DNA from: JAOUEE01 sp051011595
GTDB taxonomy: Bacteria > Actinomycetota > Acidimicrobiia > Acidimicrobiales > SHLQ01
Assembly (NCBI GenBank): GCA_051011595.1
Contig: JBPCTQ010000191.1
Coordinates: 1 to 9,942 of the forward strand
Direction of reading: 5' to 3'
DNA: 9,942 bases
Shown: positions 1 to 5,640 of the stretch, piece by piece
How the letters are laid out: every line of letters starts with the position of its first letter
Numbering within the stretch: the stretch's first letter is position 1
Notes under the pieces: generated by a model
Told to the model about the DNA's origin: nothing
What the model saw: the letters and a program-made list of their open reading frames with translations, nothing else
Databases searched by the model: none
Made by a program: the position numbers and the translations under genes

Positions 1-1011
1 CAGCCCACCGACAACGCCTACCTGCCGGTGATCCGTCTCCACAACATCGTGTTCTCACCCGACTACGCCCGTGACGGCACGTTGTTCTCGTCGAGCTGGA
101 CGCACCTGCTCAAGTCGAACGATCGAGGCGCGACCTGGTCACAGCATGTGGTCGGCGACCCGCCGCCCGATACCAAGCTCCGCCAGTTCATCGTGGCTCT
201 CTCACCCCGATACGCCACCGATCAGACCGTGTTCCTCGGCAGCCTCCAGGGTGAGGTGTTCATCTCCACCGAGGGGGGCGAGGAGGGCACGTTCGTGGCG
301 CTGGGCTCGGTCGGCGGGCCGGTCCGATCGCTGGCGGTCGGTCCTGACTATCCCGACGATCCGACTTTGTGGGCCGGCACCCGGAACGGGACCTTCGTCA
401 GCATCGACGGCGGTCGAACCTGGGAGGCGAGTGGCCCGGCCGGTGTGTCACTGCTGGCGGTGTCGCCCGACTACGGCCGGGACGGCACGGTGTTCTCGGG
501 CAGCGAGGCCGGTCTCTGGGTCACCCGCGACCGAGGCGAGACATGGTCGATCGTCGCCGGTGATCTGATCGACCAGGACAGCCTGATCGAGGCGGTTGCG
601 GTGTCGCCGGCGTTCGCCGACGACGGAACCGTGTTGGTGAGTGTTCGAGGGGTCGGGCTGTTGCGGTCGACCGACGGTGGGGAGACGTTCGGCCTCGTCG
701 CCGAACAACTCAACGCCGATAGCCATCTGATCGCCGATTTCAGCCGGCCGTCGGCCGCGCCCATCCAGTTCTCGCCGGCGTTCGCCGAGGACCGCACCAT
801 CTATGCCTATGCGGCCGAGACCGTGCTGCGCAGCACCGACGGCGGTGACACCTTCGACGAGGTCGAGCTGCCCGACTCGGCGGAGTTCGACTCGCTCACC
901 GCTCAAGGCGCCACCACTCAGAACGGAAGCACCAGCCCGTGGACATGGGTGGCGCTGGCGGTTGCGGTGGTGGCAGCCGTCGCCTTCGTGATGGTTGAGC
1001 GTCGGCGCTGA
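1..1011 (+). CDS. Asp-box (BNR/sialidase-type) beta-propeller protein with C-terminal membrane anchor, 5' partial
   Basis: The frame is open from base 1, so the gene starts upstream; the GTG at 28 is internal to a repeat and is not a credible start. About six degenerate repeats are visible. Each has a leader of the form V/F-S-P-x-Y/F-x-x-D-x-T-V/L-F followed by an Asp-box such as SIDGGRTW, TRDRGETW or STDGGETF. This is the signature of BNR/sialidase-type or photosynthesis-assembly-like beta-propellers. After the last repeat comes a short Thr/Gln/Ser linker, then about 18 hydrophobic residues (WVALAVAVVAAVAFVMV) and a terminal ERRR, which is a stop-transfer anchor with a short cytoplasmic tail. 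The propeller is therefore probably outside the cell, although the signal peptide is not in view. Asp-boxes are structural and do not show sialidase activity; no catalytic residues can be assigned. Six blades are visible and more are likely upstream. The substrate or partner is unknown. Confidence 0.85.
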   Translation, partial: QPTDNAYLPVIRLHNIVFSPDYARDGTLFSSSWTHLLKSNDRGATWSQHVVGDPPPDTKLRQFIVALSPRYATDQTVFLGSLQGEVFISTEGGEEGTFVALGSVGGPVRSLAVGPDYPDDPTLWAGTRNGTFVSIDGGRTWEASGPAGVSLLAVSPDYGRDGTVFSGSEAGLWVTRDRGETWSIVAGDLIDQDSLIEAVAVSPAFADDGTVLVSVRGVGLLRSTDGGETFGLVAEQLNADSHLIADFSRPSAAPIQFSPAFAEDRTIYAYAAETVLRSTDGGDTFDEVELPDSAEFDSLTAQGATTQNGSTSPWTWVALAVAVVAAVAFVMVERRR

Positions 1012-1026
1012 GAGCGTGGCCAGGTC

Positions 1027-1476
1027 CTACAGCTCGAACTGGAGATGGTGGGAGAGATCGCCGGTCTGATCGACGAACATCACCCGGGTGTCGAACCACC
1101 AGGTGTCGTCGAGCCGCTGGAACGAGTCGTGGTATCGGCCGGTGATGATGATCTGTAGGGGCAGCTCGTCGGTGGCCTGGGTGACGGTGTAGTACGACCG
1201 GGCCGACGCCACCCCGGCGGCCTCGTCGACGTCGATGATCGCGTTGGTGGTGGTGTGTTTGGTCTTGGGGGTTCCGTCGTCGTAGAGCCGGGTAGCGCCT
1301 TCGTACAACCCCCGGACGGCGGCCTGTCCTTCGTAGACGGCGTCGGGGGGTGCATCGGGAACGGCGTGGATACGACCGTGGGCGAACAGCTTCGCCACAC
1401 CGTCGAAGTCGCCCCGGTCGATGCGCTCGGCGTAGGTGTACAACAACGCCTCGACCTGGCGGGCGGCGTCGGTCAC
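1027..1476 (-). CDS. SnoaL-like (NTF2 fold) protein
   Basis: This 149-residue protein opens with VTDAARQVEALLYTYAERID, and the following RGDFDGVAKLFAH matches the first helices of SnoaL_4/NTF2-like proteins. The C-terminal half is a run of beta strands (YYTVTQ, LQIIITGRYHDSF, WWFDTRVMFVDQ) typical of the cone-shaped fold. The family includes small polyketide cyclases, dehydratases and ring-hydroxylating dioxygenase beta-like subunits, so the fold does not give the reaction. The GTG at 1476 was chosen over an upstream ATG at 1608 because the 44 extra residues are Arg/Pro-rich out-of-frame sequence inside the dioxygenase gene, and because the GTG forms a GTGA overlap with that gene's stop. Translational coupling to the TauD/TfdA gene is likely. 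It may process or bind the same substrate as the dioxygenase, but that is inference. It converges with the propeller gene, leaving 15 bp between the two stops. Confidence 0.85.
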   Translation of the reverse strand: MTDAARQVEALLYTYAERIDRGDFDGVAKLFAHGRIHAVPDAPPDAVYEGQAAVRGLYEGATRLYDDGTPKTKHTTTNAIIDVDEAAGVASARSYYTVTQATDELPLQIIITGRYHDSFQRLDDTWWFDTRVMFVDQTGDLSHHLQFEL

Positions 1477-2249
1477 GGTCGAGGAGCCACCGGTCGGTCG
1501 CCTTCGATGGCGATGCGGTGGCCACGGCGCCGGGCGTCGCCGAAGTCGGCGTCGACTCGGTGTTGGGTGACCCGGTTGTCCCAGAACGCAATGTCGCCCG
1601 AGCTCCACTCGTGGTGCCAGGTGAACTCGTCGCGAGTGGCGTGTTCGACGAGCCGGTCCAGCAGTGCGTCGCTCCCGTCAGGACTCGCTTCGACGATCTC
1701 CTTGGTGAAGATGCCGTTCACGAACAGGCCGGTGCGGCCGCTCTCGGGGTGTTGCCGGACCACCGGATGCACTGCTTCCTCGACTGGTTTCCACCACGAC
1801 TCGTGTCGAGCCGACAAGGCGGCGATCTGATGTTTGGTCGGGTCGTCGAGCGCGTCGTAGGCCGCGGTCATCGATGCCCAGTGGGTGGCGCCGCCGGAGG
1901 GGGCGGCGATCACGATCTGGAGGATGACACCCAGGGGTGGTTCGGCGGAGCAGGTGACGTCGGTGTGCCACCATTCGGCGGTGGGTGCCCCCTCGGCGGT
2001 GTCCATCACCACCACCTCGGGGAGTTCGTCGTCGCGATCGAGAACGGCGTGTACCTCGAGCTGACCGAACGATTCCCCGAACCGGACCTGTTCGGCCGGG
2101 CTCAATCCTTGGTCGGGGAAGATCAGGACTTCGTGGGTGAGCAGCGCTTGGCGCAATTCGGCGATAGCGGGTTCGTCGAGGGATTCGCGGAGGTCGACGT
2201 CGGTGACTGTCGCCCCCAGGGCGGCGCCGGATGCAGTGATGGTGGCCAC
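1473..2249 (-). CDS. TauD/TfdA-family Fe(II)/2-oxoglutarate-dependent dioxygenase
   Basis: This 258-residue protein couples 2-oxoglutarate decarboxylation and O2 to hydroxylation of an organic substrate in the cytoplasm. The iron facial triad is visible: His95 and Asp97 in WWHTDVTC, and His230 in WDNRVTQHRVDADF, which closely resembles the E. coli TauD block WDNRVTQH. Arg240/Arg241 and His244-Arg245, in RRGHR before EGDRP, fit the 2-oxoglutarate-binding arginine region. The block HPVVRQHPESGRTGLFVNG is also TauD-like. By my alignment from memory, the position of a TauD taurine-contact Asn, four residues before the HxD histidine, is Ala91 here, so taurine should not be assumed. Other family substrates are alkylsulfates and phenoxyacetates. 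The frame stays open upstream to 2768, but that part lies opposite the lipoprotein gene and has no family similarity. The GTG at 2249 sits 7 nt after a TACGGT hexamer, which supports a leaderless start. The stop overlaps the SnoaL-like gene by 4 bp. Confidence 0.9.
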   Translation of the reverse strand: MATITASGAALGATVTDVDLRESLDEPAIAELRQALLTHEVLIFPDQGLSPAEQVRFGESFGQLEVHAVLDRDDELPEVVVMDTAEGAPTAEWWHTDVTCSAEPPLGVILQIVIAAPSGGATHWASMTAAYDALDDPTKHQIAALSARHESWWKPVEEAVHPVVRQHPESGRTGLFVNGIFTKEIVEASPDGSDALLDRLVEHATRDEFTWHHEWSSGDIAFWDNRVTQHRVDADFGDARRRGHRIAIEGDRPVAPRP

Positions 2250-2256
2250 GGCCGCA

Positions 2257-2262
2257 ACCGTA
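2257..2262 (-). promoter_or_regulatory. Putative -10 element for a leaderless dioxygenase transcript
   Basis: Read on the minus strand, TACGGT (TANNNT type) is followed by 7 nt (TGCGGCC) and then the GTG start at 2249. That spacing puts the expected transcription start at the start codon, the standard geometry of actinobacterial leaderless mRNAs. No Shine-Dalgarno sequence fits in the gap. No clear -35 box is visible. The hexamer is identical to the one serving the divergent lipoprotein gene. Confidence 0.55.
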
Positions 2263-2290
2263 TCGTTGTCGGCCGATGCGGGCCCAGAGG

Positions 2291-2296
2291 TACGGT
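2291..2296 (+). promoter_or_regulatory. Putative -10 element for a leaderless lipoprotein transcript
   Basis: TACGGT is followed by 7 nt (TGGTGCC) and the ATG at 2304. A weak -35 candidate, TTGTCG, lies at 2266-2271 with a 19-bp spacer, slightly long. There is no ribosome binding site upstream of the ATG, which agrees with a leaderless message. The element mirrors the minus-strand one at 2257-2262. Confidence 0.55.
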
Positions 2297-2303
2297 TGGT
2301 GCC

Positions 2304-3590
2304 ATGGTGCAGAAGCTGATCCCCATCGGTCTGTTGTGTGCCTTGCTGGTGGCTGCGTGCTCCAGTGGGGGCGACACCGAGGTGGCCACGGCCACATCCG
2401 TTCCGGCCACGACCGTGTCCCACCAGCCAGTGGAACCGGCGCCGGCGCCCACCATCCCCACGCCGACGCTGCCCGACTACGCCGACGACATCGCCGCCCT
2501 CCCCAGTGCCGACGACGACCGCACCTTCCCCGACGTGGCGCCCGATTCGCCCCAGGGGGCGTACGGGTTCAGTCGCTACGTGTACCAGCGCGCCGGCGAC
2601 GAGATCGTTCCCACGCTGGTCGAGGGCCCGCAGGGCAAACAGGTTCGGTGCCAGGATCTCGACCGAGATTGCTCGTATCTCGAACTCAAGGCGCTCTACG
2701 AGAGCGGCGACGATGTCCCCGAGTACCTGTCGATGGACCGGGCCACGCTGGGTGAACTGGTCGAACAACTGGGCCGAACCGAGGCCGCGGTCAACCAGTA
2801 CGAGAACATCGACGACGCCTGCGCAGCCGGGATGTTCGTGAGTTCGGCCCAGTCACCCAACATGGGGATCCACATGTACGACCTGGGGGCCGGCTTCGGA
2901 TTCGACCCCGACCGGCCCCAGATGGTGCTGTTCGCCCGTGAAGGCGGCGAATCCGCGCCCATGGGGGAGCTGGGCGCGTGTCGCGACGGAACCTTCACCG
3001 GCGATGGTGAGGCGTTCGCGCCGGTCGGTGCGGTCTTCAACATCGAGTTCACCGCGGAACATCCCGAGGGTTTCGCCGGTGAGCTCGACAACTGGCACGT
3101 TCACTACAACCTCTGCCAGGGAGGGTCGGCCTCGTCCAGTTCGGGTCAGGATCAGTGCGAGGCCAACGGCGGTGACTTCACGCCTGTGGTCAGCAGCTGG
3201 ATGATGCACGCCTACGTGACGCCCGAGTTCGACTCTCAGGGTGGCGTGTTCTCGATGTTCAACCCCGCCATCTGGCCGATCGTCGAACCCACCGATCTCG
3301 AGGATCTGTACACCATTCCCGCCGAGGACGGCGCCGTTGCCGCACCGATCACCAACTTCGACTTCGGCGACATCGAGTTGGGTGTCGGCGAGACGGTGCG
3401 TTTCTCCAACACCGACAGTGTCCCCCACACCGTCACCGCCGGATCTGCGCTCGATCCCAACCCCGACGCCTTCGATTCCGGTCTGTTGGGTACCGCTCAG
3501 ACTTTCGATCTGAGCTTCGACTCGGTTGGTCAGTACGAGCTGTTCTGCGTGCTCCACCCGGACATGACCACCACGGTGACCGTCAACTGA
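2304..3590 (+). CDS. Secreted lipoprotein with His-rich central domain and C-terminal cupredoxin domain
   Basis: The 428-residue product starts with MVQKLIPIGLLCALLVAACS, a signal peptide with the lipobox VAAC, so Cys19 is the predicted lipidated residue. A Thr/Pro/Ala-rich linker spans roughly residues 25-57. The central region (about 75-340) contains GIHMY (His190), DNWHVHYNLC (His265, His267, Cys271) and SWMMHAYV (His302), spaced as possible metal ligands, plus several Cys that could pair outside the cell. The last 80 or so residues form a plastocyanin/azurin-like cupredoxin with an apparently complete type-1 copper set: His375 in VPHTVT, then Cys415, His418 and Met421 in FCVLHPDM. Cupredoxins usually carry electrons or bind copper; here the domain would sit at the outer face of the cytoplasmic membrane. 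The frame is open far upstream (to 1350), but the lipobox position and the -10 spacing fix the ATG at 2304. The central domain is of no family I can name confidently, and the electron partner is unknown. Confidence 0.88.
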   Translation: MVQKLIPIGLLCALLVAACSSGGDTEVATATSVPATTVSHQPVEPAPAPTIPTPTLPDYADDIAALPSADDDRTFPDVAPDSPQGAYGFSRYVYQRAGDEIVPTLVEGPQGKQVRCQDLDRDCSYLELKALYESGDDVPEYLSMDRATLGELVEQLGRTEAAVNQYENIDDACAAGMFVSSAQSPNMGIHMYDLGAGFGFDPDRPQMVLFAREGGESAPMGELGACRDGTFTGDGEAFAPVGAVFNIEFTAEHPEGFAGELDNWHVHYNLCQGGSASSSSGQDQCEANGGDFTPVVSSWMMHAYVTPEFDSQGGVFSMFNPAIWPIVEPTDLEDLYTIPAEDGAVAAPITNFDFGDIELGVGETVRFSNTDSVPHTVTAGSALDPNPDAFDSGLLGTAQTFDLSFDSVGQYELFCVLHPDMTTTVTVN

Positions 3591-3597
3591 TCACGCA

Positions 3598-3969
3598 CTA
3601 CCCGGGGGCGTGGCACACCGCCTCGACGTTGTTGCCGTCGGGGTCGCGGACGAAGCCGCCGTAGTAGTTGGGGTGGTACTCGGGCCACACCCGAGGTTCG
3701 TGCAACACCTCGGCTCCGGCCTCGACGGCCGCGGCGATGAACGCATCGACGGTGGCCCGGTCGGCGGCGCTGAAGGCGATGTGGGATTCGCGGAACCCCT
3801 CACCGGAGGTCTGGCGGCCCAGCCAGAAGTCGGGCATCGGTGGGACGCCGTAGCCGATGCTGTGCCCGAAATCGAGGATTCGTTGACCACCGAGTGTGGC
3901 CAGGACCTTGTCGTAGAACTCCGCGCTGGCGTCGAGATCGGCACACTGGATGGAGAGATGGTCGAGCAT
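3598..3969 (-). CDS. VOC (glyoxalase/bleomycin-resistance/extradiol dioxygenase) family protein
   Basis: At 123 residues this is one two-module VOC unit. The start MLDHLSIQCADLDASAEFYD is a classic VOC opening, with His4 the usual first metal ligand. ESHIAFSAADRATVDAF begins the second beta-alpha-beta module with a His. The ending FVRDPDGNNVEAVCH carries the expected Glu ligand just after the DPDGN turn. The metal set is therefore plausibly complete, but the superfamily covers isomerases, dioxygenases and resistance proteins, so the reaction cannot be named. Proteins opening this way are usually annotated as glyoxalase-like. The ATG at 3969 lies 7 nt after a minus-strand TAGACT hexamer, supporting a leaderless start. 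The gene converges with the lipoprotein gene (7 bp between stops) and is divergent from the putative oxygenase at 4065. It appears to be monocistronic. Confidence 0.88.
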   Translation of the reverse strand: MLDHLSIQCADLDASAEFYDKVLATLGGQRILDFGHSIGYGVPPMPDFWLGRQTSGEGFRESHIAFSAADRATVDAFIAAAVEAGAEVLHEPRVWPEYHPNYYGGFVRDPDGNNVEAVCHAPG

Positions 3970-3976
3970 GGGTGTG

Positions 3977-3982
3977 AGTCTA
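3977..3982 (-). promoter_or_regulatory. Putative -10 element for a leaderless VOC-protein transcript
   Basis: On the minus strand, TAGACT is followed by CACACCC (7 nt) and the ATG at 3969. This matches the TANNNT-plus-6/7-nt geometry at the other divergent starts in the window. No Shine-Dalgarno sequence is present and no convincing -35 box is seen. Confidence 0.5.
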
Positions 3983-4016
3983 GGATCTGACTCGATCAGG
4001 GATTCCGCATCCGGAT

Positions 4017-4030
4017 CGACACCGGTGTCG
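4017..4030. promoter_or_regulatory. Perfect 14-bp palindrome, candidate operator
   Basis: CGACACCGGTGTCG equals its own reverse complement. It lies in the 95-bp gap between the divergent VOC and putative oxygenase genes. Directly before it, at 4009-4016, is a second perfect palindrome, ATCCGGAT. The 14-mer ends about 22 bp before the plus-strand -10 hexamer at 4053-4058, so a dimeric regulator bound there would reach the -35 region of the oxygenase promoter. No regulator gene is in the window. In such GC-rich DNA a chance palindrome is possible, but a perfect 14-mer in a 95-bp gap is uncommon. Confidence 0.45.
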
Positions 4031-4052
4031 TTTCGCTACCGGCGCCTCGTAT

Positions 4053-4058
4053 TAGGTT
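4053..4058 (+). promoter_or_regulatory. Putative -10 element for a leaderless oxygenase transcript
   Basis: TAGGTT is followed by CGGGTC (6 nt) and the GTG at 4065. There is no purine-rich ribosome binding site before the GTG. The hexamer fits TANNNT, and the spacing supports the GTG at 4065 over the next in-frame ATG at residue 9. Confidence 0.5.
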
Positions 4059-4064
4059 CGGGTC

Positions 4065-5027
4065 GTGGTCCTCGAGGCTGACGCTCCGATGTTGTTGACC
4101 GAGGTGATCGACGACGTGCGCGCCGCGGTTCGGTTGCTCGAGACCCATGCGCCGTACACGCCGCTCGGTGGCTGGTACAACCCTGGGGCCGACCGCCATG
4201 CCCGCACTCGGCCGATGTGGTTCCAGAACGACTGGGTGCACGATGACTTCGTCGCATCCGGTTCGGAGCTGTTCCTCGACCACCAGGGATACATCGAGGC
4301 GGCCAAACGCTTCTACGACGCCGAAGTGGTCGAGCCCAAGAGTGTGTACGTCAACCTGATGACGGCCATCGCCGATGCGGGGCCCGCCCACACCGACAAC
4401 CCTCGCTTCCATGGTCGCGATCGCACCAACACTCCGATGTGGTTGTTGCGTTCGATGTTGTGGTCGGAGCTGTTCACCGAGTACGAGATCACCCAGGCCA
4501 CGGCGATCTGGTGGCTCAACGACGTCGACGGGGGTGGGCTGCGGTATTGGGCCGACGGCGCGAACCAGCAACCCCGCGAGTGGGTCGGATCGATGGCCAA
4601 CACGGCCCTGATCGGCGACAACCACCGGATGTTCCACCAGGTCGGGCCGGTCGGCCCCTTCGATGAGGGCACCCGTCTGGTCTCGCCCAGCGCCCAGCTG
4701 GCGCCCATCGGCGACGGCAGTGACGACTGGGCCGTCGTCGATCATGACGACGTGGTGCACCGTGGTGCGCTCGCCACCATCCGAGTCAGTGTGTTGTGGA
4801 AGGCCGACGTGTACCGATCAGACGGCGATCGGCAACGACGCCAGGCTCGGTTGCTGACGATGCCCGAGGTCGCTCGCGCCTTCGACGCCGATCTGGCGGA
4901 TCGTGGCCTCGATCTCCGGCTGGATCTGGAGCAACTCGACGAGCCCGCACTGAAGGCGGCATTCTGGGAGGCCTACCCGGAGGCCGAGCCGGTGGGCGCG
5001 CTGCGATCGGTGTTCTCCAAATCCTGA
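4065..5027 (+). CDS. Putative Fe(II)/2-oxoglutarate-dependent oxygenase, family unassigned
   Basis: The product is 320 residues. I do not recognise the exact family, but several features suggest a double-stranded beta-helix oxygenase. AHTDNPRFHG gives an HxD pair at His109/Asp111 after a strand-like segment (SVYVNLMTAIAD). Two later segments could each supply the distal His and the 2-oxoglutarate-binding Arg: MFHQVGPVG with His191 and Arg204, or VVHRGALATIRVSV with His232 and Arg240. Between them run aromatic strands (ATAIWWLNDVDGGGLRYWAD). The His191 option resembles the H-x-V-x-P-V block of prolyl-hydroxylase-like enzymes; the His232 option resembles the general H-x-G...R-x-S pattern. The C-terminus is charged, with LxMPEVARAF-type helices. 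No signal peptide or membrane segment is seen, so it is probably cytoplasmic. It appears monocistronic, with its own promoter. Its last 55 bp overlap the convergent GNAT gene. The enzyme-class call is inference. Confidence 0.6.
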   Translation: MVLEADAPMLLTEVIDDVRAAVRLLETHAPYTPLGGWYNPGADRHARTRPMWFQNDWVHDDFVASGSELFLDHQGYIEAAKRFYDAEVVEPKSVYVNLMTAIADAGPAHTDNPRFHGRDRTNTPMWLLRSMLWSELFTEYEITQATAIWWLNDVDGGGLRYWADGANQQPREWVGSMANTALIGDNHRMFHQVGPVGPFDEGTRLVSPSAQLAPIGDGSDDWAVVDHDDVVHRGALATIRVSVLWKADVYRSDGDRQRRQARLLTMPEVARAFDADLADRGLDLRLDLEQLDEPALKAAFWEAYPEAEPVGALRSVFSKS

Positions 5028-5587
5028 ATCGAGCGCAGGCGGATGTACGACCACATGTCTTTCGCCTCGCCATCTACCCGTTCCCAGCTGCGCAACAACG
5101 ATTCCTGTTCGAATCCGGCCCGCTCGGCGGTGCGTCGCGAGGCGGTGTTCCACGGTTCGACGAACAGGTGCAGGCGGTCGACGTCGAGATTGGCCAGGGC
5201 CCATTCGCTCAGCAGGGCCAGAGCCTTGGCCGCCGCGTGCCTTCCCCGGCCCGACTCGACGACCCAGTAGCCCAGCTCGACCCGCCCCTTGTGGATGTGT
5301 GGTATCCACAAGCCGATCTGGCCAACGGCGGTCGACCGATCGGGCGTCGCAATGGCGAGCGACCAGCCCTCGCCCGATGTGCGTCGCGTGTGCTGACGAT
5401 CGATGAAGGCCAGCCCCTCTGATTCCGAATAGTCCGCCGGGACCGTGGTGATACGGGGGATCAGTTCGTCGCGCGACGCTTCCTCCACCACGCCCAGATC
5501 GGCATGGGTGAAGGGTCGCAGCTCGATGTTCTCGCCGGTGAGGCGCACATCGGGAAGGGATGATCCGAACTCGGCTCGGATGGTCAT
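4973..5587 (-). CDS. GNAT-family N-acetyltransferase (RimJ/RimL type)
   Basis: The 204-residue product would transfer an acetyl group from acetyl-CoA to an amine. VRLTGENIELRPFTHADL is the usual first strand and helix of the RimJ/RimL (Acetyltransf_3) branch. The acetyl-CoA pyrophosphate loop is in VESGRGRHAAAKALALL, a slightly altered form of the R/Q-x-x-G-x-G/A motif. VDRLHLFVEPWNTASRRTAERAGF is the diagnostic C-terminal block in which the Asn-x-x-S segment precedes the last core helix. RSWERVDGEAKDMWSYIRLR closes the fold. The ATG at 5587 precedes the family start region by a sensible 15 residues; an in-frame extension to 6172 reads antisense through the next gene and is rejected. The gene lies 41 bp after the CMD-like gene on the same strand, so co-transcription is possible, although AACCCT ends 6 nt before the ATG and could be a weak promoter of its own. 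The last 18 or so codons overlap the convergent oxygenase gene. The substrate (protein N-terminus or small amine) is unknown. Confidence 0.9.
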   Translation of the reverse strand: MTIRAEFGSSLPDVRLTGENIELRPFTHADLGVVEEASRDELIPRITTVPADYSESEGLAFIDRQHTRRTSGEGWSLAIATPDRSTAVGQIGLWIPHIHKGRVELGYWVVESGRGRHAAAKALALLSEWALANLDVDRLHLFVEPWNTASRRTAERAGFEQESLLRSWERVDGEAKDMWSYIRLRSIQDLENTDRSAPTGSASG

Positions 5588-5618
5588 CGGCCCAGGGTTG
5601 CACGCCGCCAGGGGCGGA

Positions 5619-5640
5619 GCCGCGGCATTCAGCCCGCGGC
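5619..5640. terminator. GC-rich hairpin across the CMD-like stop codon
   Basis: GCCGCGG at 5619-5625 and CCGCGGC at 5634-5640 can form a 7-bp stem with an 8-nt loop. The loop contains the stop codon of the CMD-like gene (5629-5631). There is no T-run afterwards on the minus strand, so if it acts at all it would be a U-less actinobacterial-type attenuator or an mRNA-stability element between the CMD-like and GNAT genes. The sequence is GC-rich enough for this to be chance. Confidence 0.25.

Noticed and set aside
1350..2303. In-frame upstream extension of the lipoprotein gene giving a 746-residue reading
   Set aside because: The extension lies opposite the TauD/TfdA and SnoaL-like genes and has no recognisable domain. 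The signal peptide with lipobox begins exactly at 2304 and a promoter-like hexamer precedes it by 7 nt.
2250..2768. N-terminal extension of the TauD/TfdA frame
   Set aside because: It reads antisense through the lipoprotein signal peptide and linker, and family similarity begins only just after 2249.
3574..3584. ACGGTGACCGT near the lipoprotein stop as a terminator
   Set aside because: The arms are separated by one base, so no hairpin can form, and it lies inside the coding sequence with no T-run.
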